From: an uncultured Bermanella sp.
GTDB taxonomy: Bacteria > Pseudomonadota > Gammaproteobacteria > Pseudomonadales > Oceanobacteraceae
Assembly: GCA_913058575.1 (NCBI GenBank)
Contig: CAJXRF010000038.1
Span: 1 to 52,575 of the forward strand
Length of the DNA: 52,575 nucleotides
Direction of reading: 5' to 3'
Shown: piece after piece, positions 26,142 through 34,512 of the stretch
How positions within the stretch are numbered: position 1 is the stretch's first letter
Layout: the number at the start of each line of letters is the position of its first letter
Position numbers and translations under genes: made by a program
The notes under the pieces: generated by a model
What the model saw: only the letters and a program-made list of their open reading frames with translations
What the model was told of the DNA's origin: nothing
Databases searched by the model: none

Positions 26142-26619
26142 TATTTCGTTATTTGTCCTCTTCACACAGTTTATGCATCCTTGTAAAGGGGAAATTGCGA
26201 ACAATTGGTGCATTCTGGAAATTGCTTATGCACAAAAATAAATCATCTTAAATCGATGTGACTAAATATCGACCTATTGGCAAGTTTGATCTGTTGACTT
26301 GCGTAAGTGATTGAATTTATTAGAAAAAACATACTGTTCAAAAAAAAATCAATTTAACACCGAGTGAGATTCCATGGGCTTTTGCGAGGGTTGCTAACGA
26401 GTTACCCTCAAAGTTACCCACAGTATTTGTGCGTAACCTGAAGCAGCTCAGGTTTCATGGGGATTACACCCATACAGGCGTTTTAATTAACGTCATTTTT
26501 ATGGGATTTACGTGATAATCACAATGGTCAGCGAAAATGGTTGATGCGGTTATTGGCCAATTACACCATAGACGTTTTAATGAAATAGAGCGTAAACGTC
26601 ATCAAACTACGAGTAATGT
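26142..26619. other. 478-bp intergenic region upstream of liuR
   Basis: This is a divergent region between liuR and the transglutaminase-like gene. It contains GACGTTT (26571-26577) and AAACGTC (26594-26600), a 7-bp inverted repeat 16 bp apart just before the start at 26620. Part of this, CGTAAACGT, resembles half of the LiuR palindrome. No structured RNA or small gene was recognised in the middle part. Confidence 0.4.
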
Positions 26620-27273
26620 ATGCACGAATATTTAACCAATACCGAATACTTTAATTTCGAGCATGAGGCGGTTCAGTCATTCAGTGCAAAGCTCATAAAA
26701 GAGGGCATGAGTGACATAGAAAAGGCTGTAGCGCTTTATTATGGGGTAAGAGATGGCATTCGCTATAACCCCTACGTATTTGAGCCCATTAAAGAGAACT
26801 TTACGGCGGCTCATTGTTTGGAAGAAGGGCAGTCTTATTGCATTCCTAAAGCTATTTTATTGGCGGCCCTTGCCCGTTTGAACGGCATTCCTGCAAGAAT
26901 TGGTTTGGCCGATGTAAAAAATCATTTATCAAGCCCTGGTTTAATTGAATGGCTTAAAAGCGATGTGTTTGTGATGCACGGTTACACTGAAATGTACTTG
27001 CAGGGAAAATGGGTAAAGGCCACCCCTGCTTTTGATAACAAGCTATGTGCGCAAATGAAGGTATTGCCATTGGAGTTCAATGGCTTGGAAGACTCTATTT
27101 TTCATGAGCACAATGGGGAAGGTGAGCGCCACATGGAATATTTGGCCGATCACGGTCAATTTAGCGAAGTGCCGTTTGAATTGATCATTGATTGCATCGC
27201 CAAAGCGTATCCTCATTTGGCTGAGCATTATCAAGAGCGTCACGGCCATAGTTTAGAAGCAGACTTAGACTAG
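26620..27273 (+). CDS. Transglutaminase-like cysteine protease-fold protein
   Basis: 217 residues with the transglutaminase-like triad: C74 in GQSYCIPKAILLAALAR, H120 in VMHGYTEMYLQGKW and D139 in TPAFD. The spacing is normal for bacterial transglut_core proteins. There is no signal peptide, so it is likely cytoplasmic. Substrates of these small proteins are mostly unknown; peptide hydrolysis or amide transfer is expected. Its 3' end overlaps the convergent truC gene by 9 bp, leaving no room for a terminator between them. Confidence 0.85.
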   Translation: MHEYLTNTEYFNFEHEAVQSFSAKLIKEGMSDIEKAVALYYGVRDGIRYNPYVFEPIKENFTAAHCLEEGQSYCIPKAILLAALARLNGIPARIGLADVKNHLSSPGLIEWLKSDVFVMHGYTEMYLQGKWVKATPAFDNKLCAQMKVLPLEFNGLEDSIFHEHNGEGERHMEYLADHGQFSEVPFELIIDCIAKAYPHLAEHYQERHGHSLEADLD

Positions 27274-27978
27274 GGGCTCTTGCCAATTAAAGGCACTAAA
27301 TAAATCCTTCATGGCCCCTTCTAATGGAGCCGTGATGGTAATGGGCTGCTGAGTAACCGGGTGTATAAAATTTAAGCTTCTGGCGTGCAGCAATAATCTA
27401 TGAGCATTTAGATGTGAGGCAAAGTAACGATTGTAATTCCCCTTGCCGTATCGAGCGTCACCGATAATAGGGTGACTTAAATGCTTTAGGTGGCGGCGAA
27501 TTTGGTGGGTACGCCCTTGCTGAGGGGTAGCTTGAATCCAGCTAAAGCGACTTTTGGGGTAGCGGTCTATTTCAGCATCAATTTCTACGGTGGCCATGGG
27601 AGAAAATTCGGTTTGAGCCTCTTGTTCTGTGCCCACATCTTGCCCATAGTCGGCCATGCCTTTTAATGAGTGATCTAACAATACCGGCTCTTTAAGCCAG
27701 CCACGCACCACTGCCCAGTAATCCTTTTTGGCATCCCCCCAGTTTTCCTGTACTTGTCTGGCCATGTCACCACTAAACGCAAACAACAACACACCCGATG
27801 TAGGTCGGTCGAGCCGATGAACCGGAAATACAAACTCTCCCACTTGGTCGCGCACCATTTGTAAGGCGAATTCGTTTGCATCTTTGGCTACCCAGCTTTT
27901 GTGCACAAGCAAGCCGCTGGGCTTGTTAACCGCTACGAGATAGTCGTCTTGGAAAAGTATGCTAAGAGGTTCAATCAT
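27265..27978 (-). CDS. truC: tRNA pseudouridine(65) synthase TruC
   Basis: 237 residues, an RluA-family pseudouridine synthase. The catalytic motif HRLDRPTSGVLL has D57, close to its known position in TruC. PQQGRTHQIRRHLKHLSHPI and the terminal HARSLNFIHPVT follow. The protein is short, without the S4 domain of RluC/RluD, which fits TruC rather than a ribosomal enzyme. It converts uridine 65 of some tRNAs to pseudouridine. It is convergent with the transglutaminase-like gene, with a 9-bp overlap at the 3' ends. Confidence 0.88.
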   Translation of the reverse strand: MIEPLSILFQDDYLVAVNKPSGLLVHKSWVAKDANEFALQMVRDQVGEFVFPVHRLDRPTSGVLLFAFSGDMARQVQENWGDAKKDYWAVVRGWLKEPVLLDHSLKGMADYGQDVGTEQEAQTEFSPMATVEIDAEIDRYPKSRFSWIQATPQQGRTHQIRRHLKHLSHPIIGDARYGKGNYNRYFASHLNAHRLLLHARSLNFIHPVTQQPITITAPLEGAMKDLFSAFNWQEPLV

Positions 27979-28165
27979 GAAGGGTTTTGGAGGTTATAAA
28001 AATGGCATTGTACCAAACAATGCCGATGAAGGCCGACAATTTACTGATTTAAGGTAACCCGTGTAAATCACCTTGATGTTCTTTAAAGATTCATACAACC
28101 ACAATAATTCTGCAATATGACACCTTTAGTTTGCTAAGCCCTACATTCAAACTAAAGGATAAAAA

Positions 28166-29419
28166 ATGACCACCTTGTTTAAGCAATTTGTGGCTTGTGT
28201 ACTTTGCATAGGTTTAGCCGCCTGTAATTTAGATGACAGCAGTGATTCAAGTGATAACGCTTTAAGCGAGCGTCAAGTAAATGCTGTGGCCAATGTTCAG
28301 GTGGGCCCTAGGCCTTATTTTTTAGTGGATGACTTGCCGTTGGGCAATTTAAAGTCGCAATTAGAAAATTGTGGCGACGGACCTTTTAGTAAATCAGATT
28401 TTTCCATAGGCCATCGTGGTGCGGCCATGCAGTTCCCTGAGCATACCAAAGAGTCTTACATGGCGGCAGCTCGTTTAGGGGCAGGGATTATTGAATGCGA
28501 TGTGACGTTCACTGCCGATAAAGAATTGGTGTGTCGCCATTCACAGTGTGACTTACACACCACTACCAATATCCTAGCTACGCCCTTGGCAGACAGTTGC
28601 AGTGAGCCTTTTGTTGGTGCATCAAACGGCAACCCTGCCAGTGCCAAATGTTGCACCAGTGATATTACCTTGGCTGAATTTAAAACCTTAAAAGGCAAGA
28701 TGGACGGAGCCAATGCTAATGCACAAACGGTTGATGAATTCCTAAAAGGCACCGCAAATTGGCGCACCGATCTTTATGCCAGTCATGGCACGCTGATGAC
28801 CCATAAAGAAAGCATTGAATTATTCAAAAGCCTAGGGGTAAAAATGACGCCAGAATTAAAAGCTCCCGCGGTTGATATGCCTTTTGATGGGTTTAGTCAG
28901 CAAGACTATGCCAGTAAAGTGATTAATGAATATATTCAAAGCGATGTAGCAAGCGAAGATGTATTTGCGCAATCATTTAATAGAGATGATGTGTTGTATT
29001 GGATTGCCCAGCACCCTGAATTTGGGAAACAAGGTGTATTTCTAGATGAGCGCATGAGTGATGAAAGCTTTGTGGCAAGCCTTGATGATATGAATCAACT
29101 GGTGGCCGATGGTGTTAATTACATTGCACCACCGCTATGGGCTTTGGTGAATTTAAATAGTGACAATGAATATATTGAATCGGAGTATGCGTTACTGGCC
29201 AAACAAGCGGGCTTAAAAATTATCACATGGACATTGGAGCGCTCTGGCCCATTGGCCCAAGGTGGTGGTTGGTATTACCAATCTATTAAAGAGGCCACTC
29301 AAACCGATTCGGACCAATTACGATTATTAGATTTCTTAGCCAAAACCGTAAAAGTGGAAGGTATTTTTTCCGACTGGCCCGGCACGGTGACATATTACGC
29401 AAATTGCATGGGTTTATAA
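28166..29419 (+). CDS. Glycerophosphodiester phosphodiesterase-family lipoprotein
   Basis: 417 residues. The signal peptide ends CIGLAAC with the lipidated C20, followed by a Ser/Asp-rich linker. The GDPD TIM barrel is recognised by SIGHRGAAMQFPEHTKESY (catalytic His-Arg) and GIIECDVTFTADKELVCRH (metal Glu-Asp and second His). A TPELKAP strand and a late IITWTLERSG follow. It would hydrolyse glycerophosphodiesters at the outer membrane or in the periplasm. An unusual cysteine-rich insertion (CDLHTT, then DSCSEP and KCCTSD) suggests disulfides. AAAGGA precedes the ATG. It is transcribed alone. Confidence 0.9.
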   Translation: MTTLFKQFVACVLCIGLAACNLDDSSDSSDNALSERQVNAVANVQVGPRPYFLVDDLPLGNLKSQLENCGDGPFSKSDFSIGHRGAAMQFPEHTKESYMAAARLGAGIIECDVTFTADKELVCRHSQCDLHTTTNILATPLADSCSEPFVGASNGNPASAKCCTSDITLAEFKTLKGKMDGANANAQTVDEFLKGTANWRTDLYASHGTLMTHKESIELFKSLGVKMTPELKAPAVDMPFDGFSQQDYASKVINEYIQSDVASEDVFAQSFNRDDVLYWIAQHPEFGKQGVFLDERMSDESFVASLDDMNQLVADGVNYIAPPLWALVNLNSDNEYIESEYALLAKQAGLKIITWTLERSGPLAQGGGWYYQSIKEATQTDSDQLRLLDFLAKTVKVEGIFSDWPGTVTYYANCMGL

Positions 29420-29540
29420 GTCAGGGTTTTTAAATCACGGACTTATCAATAAAGTAATAAGCAGTTCATAGATTGGGCTGTTTATTACTGGCTCCAACTT
29501 TTTAAAAATAATTTGTTAAAACAATTTAGCCAGTACCACT

Positions 29541-30485
29541 TTACTTTGGCCATGAAAAATCGATCTCTTTAAGTTGTTGCCGTACCCAAATATGAAATGG
29601 GTCTTCGTGGGATCGATGATGCCATACTAGGTAATATTCAAAATGCGCCTGATCGGTTTCAGATAACGACTTAAGCTCCCAGCCCACTAATCCGAGTTGT
29701 GTTTTAAACATATGAAAAATTCGACTGGGCACTGCCATAACAGAATCGGTATTGGGCAACATCCATAATGCCCCTTGAAAATAAGGGCTGCTGTGGCTGC
29801 TGATCGGTGAATTAAGGCCGGCTCGTGCTAATACATCATCACAGGATATGCCATTTCCAGTTGGGTAGTTAAAGGTGATTCTTGGGTATTGGCTTGCGTT
29901 CGTTAACATGTCTTCTTTATTGGCAGTCTTACATAAAGGGTGATCATGACGGCACACTAGGTGATAGCTCTCGTTAAACAAGAATTGTCGGTGACAATCT
30001 ACCGGTAACTCACCTTCGTTAAACAAAGCCATGTCAATTTGGCCTTGCTCTAATTGGCTGAGGGTTTGTGAATCCCAGCTTTGCTGGTCAATGGACACTT
30101 GCGGGGCGTGGTGTTGAACTCGGTTATTAAGAGCCAACATGACCGTGAGTAATCCGAAATCGGTGGTGGCGATATTTAAGGTGCGAGCATCGGTTAAGGG
30201 GTCAAAACTCTTGGCTTTAAACACCCCTTGAGTCAGTTCCATGGCTGTCTTAATGGACGGGCCCAGTGCAATGGCATATTCGGTTAACTGATACCCATGA
30301 CGGGTGCGAACCAAGATGGGGTCATCTATTTGTTTGCGAAGCTGCGCCATGATTCGACTGGCAGCCGGTTGGCTTAAGCCAAGGGCCAAACCAGCCTGAG
30401 TGATGCTGCCATGCTCAATAAGCGCAGCTAAAAAGGGCAGGTTATTGAGATTAGGTCTGTGGGAAATGTTGTTGGTCTTCTGCAT
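29541..30485 (-). CDS. LysR-family transcriptional regulator
   Basis: 314 residues from the ATG at 30485. An in-frame ATG at 30515 lies inside the likely operator and has no ribosome site. The N-terminal helix-turn-helix is clear (FLAALIEHGSITQAGLALGL, then SQPAASRIMAQLRKQ), followed by a substrate-binding effector domain (RTLNIATTDFGLLTVMLAL, then QGQIDMALFNEGELP). It is divergent from the hydrolase operon starting at 30596 and by LysR convention probably regulates it and itself. The inducer is unknown. Confidence 0.88.
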   Translation of the reverse strand: MQKTNNISHRPNLNNLPFLAALIEHGSITQAGLALGLSQPAASRIMAQLRKQIDDPILVRTRHGYQLTEYAIALGPSIKTAMELTQGVFKAKSFDPLTDARTLNIATTDFGLLTVMLALNNRVQHHAPQVSIDQQSWDSQTLSQLEQGQIDMALFNEGELPVDCHRQFLFNESYHLVCRHDHPLCKTANKEDMLTNASQYPRITFNYPTGNGISCDDVLARAGLNSPISSHSSPYFQGALWMLPNTDSVMAVPSRIFHMFKTQLGLVGWELKSLSETDQAHFEYYLVWHHRSHEDPFHIWVRQQLKEIDFSWPK

Positions 30486-30499
30486 GGTATGCCAACCTA

Positions 30500-30516
30500 C
30501 ATGCAAATATTGCATG
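30500..30516. promoter_or_regulatory. LysR-type binding site in the divergent promoter
   Basis: CATGCAA-ATA-TTGCATG is a perfect 7-bp inverted repeat and contains the T-N11-A arrangement of LysR boxes. It lies 15 bp upstream of the LysR start and 80 bp upstream of the hydrolase start, the expected place for an autoregulatory and activating site. Confidence 0.7.
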
Positions 30517-30595
30517 CCTGTAATTATTTATTACCTATATTAGTGATGTGAGCATGGATTTACCATGTCTTAACTCGTTTAAGGCAGGAAATATC

Positions 30596-31693
30596 ATGCA
30601 CTCATCACTTTATTTTTCTAAACAAGCTCGACCCCTCGCATTTTGCGCTTTGGCAATCTTCTCTCTTTCACCCGCTTACGGAGCCACTGGTTCTGGTCCG
30701 TCTGCGGCTGCCCGTACTCCTAGCCATTTAGTCAGTGAAGGGCACAGTTTCTCAACTCAGCCTTGGCAGAATGAATCGATTAATTATGCCCATCACACCA
30801 TTAGTAAAGTGGTGTTTAAAAGTCAGGGGCTTGATGTCGTGGGGAATTTATTCACGCCTAAAGATGAGGTGAAAGGTCGTGTAGTAGTAATGGGTCCGGT
30901 GGCATTTGTAAAAGAACAAGCCCCAATTCAATACGCTAGCCGCTTAGTTAAAGAGGGTTATGAAGTTTTGATTTTTGACCCTAGATTTCATGGCGAGTCG
31001 GCAGGTAAACCTCGTCGATACGAATCTCGAATCGCGAAAGTAGAGGACATTCAAGCAGCAGTCGATTTTTTAACTCAATTACCCAATAGAAAGGAAATGC
31101 CAATTTATGGCTTAGGTATTTGTCAGGGCATTAACTGGATGATGGAGGCCGCTAATAAAGACAAAAGAATTGAAAAAATTGCCATGACAGCTGGGCATTA
31201 CCTGACCCCTGATGTGGCCAATATGTATTTGGGTGGCAAGGAAAATGTTGCCACACGAATCGCCCAAGCTAAGCGTGCAAAACTTGTATTTGAACAAAAC
31301 GGTGAAGTGGCCTACATCCCCATTGTTTCAACAGATAATCAGCAGGCATTATTAGCGGCTCCCGTGATTGAACAATTTTATGGTCGCTGGAGCGATAGAG
31401 GTGGTTTCTGGAACTTCCACGGCTTATGGGAAAACCGTATTACGCAAATGTCGGAGCTGGATATTTGGGGGCACGATGTTCGTGAAGAGGCGAAGAAACT
31501 GACTACCCCTGTTTTAATGCTGCACAGTGACCATGCCGCATCCGGCCCAAATATTCCTCAAGAAGTATTTGCATTAATTCCAGCAGATAAAAAGCAACTT
31601 AAGTGGTTAGGGGCTCGTAATCAAATGCAGTTTTATGAAGATCCATTGACCATTGATTTAGTGACTGAAAATCTGGTGGGATTTTTCAACTAA
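30596..31693 (+). CDS. Exported alpha/beta hydrolase with a GxCxG elbow
   Basis: 365 residues from the ATG at 30596, which has AGGAA at good spacing. The frame extends to 30548 without a ribosome site. A signal peptide ends at SPAYG-A. The hydrolase core has VVVMGPVAFVKEQAPIQY, then LIFDPRFHGES, then the elbow GLGICQGINWMMEAA. The nucleophile position in that elbow is Cys rather than Ser, as in dienelactone hydrolases and some YcjY-like proteins. A later acid lies in LMLHSDHAASGPN. It is the first gene of a likely operon with the MoaF-like and methyltransferase genes and is divergent from the LysR gene. The substrate is unknown. Confidence 0.82.
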   Translation: MHSSLYFSKQARPLAFCALAIFSLSPAYGATGSGPSAAARTPSHLVSEGHSFSTQPWQNESINYAHHTISKVVFKSQGLDVVGNLFTPKDEVKGRVVVMGPVAFVKEQAPIQYASRLVKEGYEVLIFDPRFHGESAGKPRRYESRIAKVEDIQAAVDFLTQLPNRKEMPIYGLGICQGINWMMEAANKDKRIEKIAMTAGHYLTPDVANMYLGGKENVATRIAQAKRAKLVFEQNGEVAYIPIVSTDNQQALLAAPVIEQFYGRWSDRGGFWNFHGLWENRITQMSELDIWGHDVREEAKKLTTPVLMLHSDHAASGPNIPQEVFALIPADKKQLKWLGARNQMQFYEDPLTIDLVTENLVGFFN

Positions 31694-31726
31694 CAATCAA
31701 GATTATATTTTTTAAAGGTGATGACT

Positions 31727-32116
31727 ATGACGAATGCTAAAAACACTCGGCTTTATTCTTTGTGCTGTTCACTGGGGTTGATTTTTATCTTGATGAATTC
31801 AGCGCAAGCAAAAACCTTACCTACTGTGAAATACTCCGTGGCTGGCTATGAAATAAAAATGGAGTTTCTTGAGGATAGCCAATTAAAATGGACCTATTTG
31901 AAGGCACCAACTTCTGCTGAAGTAGGGATGAGTGCCATTGAAAGTGCAGATATTACAAAATTAAGAAGCGACTTGTATATCATGGCTTGGAGTGAAGCGT
32001 CAGGGGCGAAAGTAGTGGATGTTTTTGATTTTAAGAAAAATAAAATATACGCCAATTTTGTAACGAGAACGGGTGAACGGTTTAAAAGTGAAGCTCACTT
32101 AAACCTTGTTAAATAG
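31727..32116 (+). CDS. Exported MoaF-like small protein
   Basis: 129 residues from the ATG at 31727, with AAAGGTG six bases upstream. GTG and ATG codons at 31718 and 31721 overlap that site. The signal peptide ends SAQA-K. The mature ~100 residues resemble the MoaF/lipocalin-like barrel: KYSVAGYEIKMEFLEDSQLK, then LRSDLYIMAWSEASGAKVVD, then FDFKKNKIYANFVT. MoaF proteins are linked to monoamine metabolism regulation, but their biochemistry is unclear. It lies 33 bp after the hydrolase and 11 bp before the methyltransferase on the same strand. Confidence 0.7.
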   Translation: MTNAKNTRLYSLCCSLGLIFILMNSAQAKTLPTVKYSVAGYEIKMEFLEDSQLKWTYLKAPTSAEVGMSAIESADITKLRSDLYIMAWSEASGAKVVDVFDFKKNKIYANFVTRTGERFKSEAHLNLVK

Positions 32117-32127
32117 AAGGATTTACA

Positions 32128-32715
32128 ATGAAGCAACTCATTGAGCCATTTTCAGAAATATTGCCCAAGGCATTGAATGATTTACACGTGGAGGCGCAGT
32201 TTCATCAGAAAGCACATGGTTGCGGTGCTTATAGTTTTACCGATGGCGCGGGCCTTTTCGCATTGTGCCAAGTAGCAAAACCTAAGCGTATTTTAGAACT
32301 GGGCTGTGGATATGGGTATACCTGTGTGTCTATGGCTTGGGGGTTGCCTGATGTACACATCGATACCATAGATGCTGATATAGAGCATGTTAAATTAGCT
32401 TGCGAAAACATTGAAAAACTTGAAATGGCTAAGCAAATAAAAGTTCATTGTGGTTATTTTGATGACGTCATTGAAAAACTTAATAAAAACTACGATTTAG
32501 TTTTCTTTGATGGTTACGAACCATCGTTAGCGTTGTTAAAAAAGCTAACTAAAAAGCTTAATGATAATGGCCTGTTGGTGTGTGCAAATGTCGCTTTGGC
32601 TTCACGTGAAAATCAAAAAAACATAAGGGAGATGTTAGATCGAAAACCCTTAAGTATAAGTGAAGTAAGCCTTGAAAAAGGCGCGACGCTTGTATCGATT
32701 AAACACATCTCATGA
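32128..32715 (+). CDS. Class I SAM-dependent methyltransferase (O-methyltransferase type)
   Basis: 195 residues. The SAM-binding motif I is RILELGCGYGYTCVSMAWGL, with DTIDADIEH as the acidic ribose-binding strand and YDLVFFDGYEPS as motif IV. The overall arrangement resembles the O-methyltransferase-3 (catechol-type) group. The acceptor is unknown. AGAAGGA lies before the ATG. It is the third gene in the LysR-linked operon, which otherwise encodes two exported proteins, so it may act on an imported product. Confidence 0.82.
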   Translation: MKQLIEPFSEILPKALNDLHVEAQFHQKAHGCGAYSFTDGAGLFALCQVAKPKRILELGCGYGYTCVSMAWGLPDVHIDTIDADIEHVKLACENIEKLEMAKQIKVHCGYFDDVIEKLNKNYDLVFFDGYEPSLALLKKLTKKLNDNGLLVCANVALASRENQKNIREMLDRKPLSISEVSLEKGATLVSIKHIS

Positions 32716-32751
32716 ATAGGTGAAACGAGATACGTTAGCAGGGTAAACTAT

Positions 32752-33513
32752 TTATGGTTTTAGATTTGGGTCATTCTTAATGATCCTATTTCTAATGAGT
32801 GCTGATTCGCCAGATGCTTCTAGTTTAAATAAGGCTTTCTCTAGGGCAGGGACTAACTTAATGTGTTTTGAATTTAAATAGTGGAATATTGCAGTTGACT
32901 CCAAAGGAGGGGATACAAGATGGATGCCTTTTAGTTGTTGTTTTTTAATGATTTGAAGGCCATTCAATTGACTGTCTATGACAAACTCTACTTTTTTATT
33001 GGTTAATAAACGAAACGCATGATTTAAATCGTTGGCGTGGATGACCTTGGAATTTTGAGTGTTTCTCTCGGCCAATTTAAAACCCAGCGTATAGCTGATT
33101 GAGTGAGATTGTAAATCTTGCCAGTTTTTTACCTGGTGATTTTTTAGGTGGGTAAAGGCTGAGGTTTGAGTAATAAAAATGGGATTGGATAATTGAATGA
33201 GATGTTTATATTTTTTGGTTAAGCCTTTGATTCTGAATAGCTCTGCATCCATTTTACCATTATTGACCTCCACTATAGAGCGGGCACCGGGTAGACGGTG
33301 CACCCTAATATTAATGCCAATGGACAGATAGGCGGCCCGCATGATGGCTGCTGAACTTTTACCTAGAATACTGTCGCTGGGGAAGGTTGATATGTTAAAC
33401 ACAGGCGGTGGTTTATTGACTGAAGACGTGACCGAAGAAGCCATGAGCATAGAGACGTTGAGCATCAATATAGGGAATACCATCAAACGCAAGAAAGTGG
33501 GGCATAACAACAT
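32752..33513 (-). CDS. Periplasmic substrate-binding protein-like
   Basis: About 253 residues if started at the ATG at 33513; a TTG at 33591 gives 279. With the ATG, the first residues form a signal peptide ending LNVSMLMA-SS. The mature protein has the type-2 periplasmic binding fold seen in amino-acid-like binding proteins: MRAAYLSIGINIRVHRLPGA, then NGKMDAELFRI, then VKNWQDLQSHSISYTLGFKL, and a C-terminal LEKALFKLEASGESALI helix. There is no transporter gene nearby, so it is an orphan binding protein, perhaps a sensor partner. The start codon is uncertain because neither has a good ribosome site. Confidence 0.75.
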   Translation of the reverse strand: MLLCPTFLRLMVFPILMLNVSMLMASSVTSSVNKPPPVFNISTFPSDSILGKSSAAIMRAAYLSIGINIRVHRLPGARSIVEVNNGKMDAELFRIKGLTKKYKHLIQLSNPIFITQTSAFTHLKNHQVKNWQDLQSHSISYTLGFKLAERNTQNSKVIHANDLNHAFRLLTNKKVEFVIDSQLNGLQIIKKQQLKGIHLVSPPLESTAIFHYLNSKHIKLVPALEKALFKLEASGESALIRNRIIKNDPNLKP

Positions 33514-33778
33514 GTTAAAGGCTCTTAGAGACGTTGCCGTGAATGCCTTTAGTTTAGTGCTAATTATTGTTTTTCGTGGTTTTTGACTCAAAATAAGCCA
33601 GACAAATAAAGCACTTAATTGGCTGTTTATCTGGCTGGGGTCTCAGTTGTATGTGAAAGAACGGCTGTAGATAATGTGAAAAGACGATAAAAGCTTAGGG
33701 GTCCCCTCGCTTTCAGTGGCAGCCTTGCCTAATTTAAGTACAATGCAGCATTTTTTTAGGCCATTGATGGGAGCATTT

Positions 33779-34501
33779 ATGTCGCGGGATCGTATTTACG
33801 TTGAAAATCAGGGCGCATTAGGGGATTTTGCCTTTGATGCAGCGGTAGCCCGTGTTTTCCCCGATATGATCAAACGTTCTGTGCCCGGTTACACCACGAT
33901 TATCCCCATGATAGGCGTGATCAGTGAGCATTATGCGCAAGCCAATAGCCACTTATATGACCTTGGCTGTTCTTTAGGCGCTTCTTTGCTGGCCATGCGT
34001 CACGGTGTTAAAGCCAGTGGTTGCAAGGTGGTGGGTATAGATAATGCTGAAGCCATGCTAGAACAATGCCAGACCTATGTTGATCAAGATAGCCATGCAG
34101 TGCCTGTGGAATTACACCTAGGAGACATTACTCAGTTTGATTATACAAAAGCCTCTGTTATTACCTTAAATTTTACCCTGCAGTTTATAGAGCCAGAAAA
34201 ACGCCAAGCCTTAATTCAGCGTTTATACGATGCCATGTTACCAGGGGGGGCTTTAATTCTGTCTGAGAAAATACGTTTTGAAGGTCAAGAGCAAAGTCTT
34301 CAAGAGCAATTACACTGGGACTTTAAGCGCGCCAATGGTTACAGCGAATTGGAAATTAGCCAAAAGCGCAGTGCCCTTGAAAACGTATTGTTGCCAGAGA
34401 CGGCGCAAGATCATATAGATAGATTGAAGCAAGCAGGCTTTACACAAGCCAGTCAGTGGTATCAGTGTTTCAATTTCACCTCATTTATTGCCATTAAATA
34501 A
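33779..34501 (+). CDS. cmoA: Carboxy-S-adenosyl-L-methionine synthase
   Basis: 240 residues from the ATG at 33779 (GGGAG just upstream). The longer frame is not needed, since family members start near DRIYVEN. It makes carboxy-SAM from SAM and prephenate. Seen are SHLYDLGCSLGASLLAMRHG (SAM motif I), VGIDNAEAMLEQC, and ITLNFTLQFIEPEKR with the arginine-bearing loop. The gene is followed after 11 bp by cmoB, its pathway partner in cmo5U modification of wobble uridine in tRNAs. Confidence 0.96.
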   Translation: MSRDRIYVENQGALGDFAFDAAVARVFPDMIKRSVPGYTTIIPMIGVISEHYAQANSHLYDLGCSLGASLLAMRHGVKASGCKVVGIDNAEAMLEQCQTYVDQDSHAVPVELHLGDITQFDYTKASVITLNFTLQFIEPEKRQALIQRLYDAMLPGGALILSEKIRFEGQEQSLQEQLHWDFKRANGYSELEISQKRSALENVLLPETAQDHIDRLKQAGFTQASQWYQCFNFTSFIAIK

Positions 34502-34512
34502 AGCAGCTTGTT

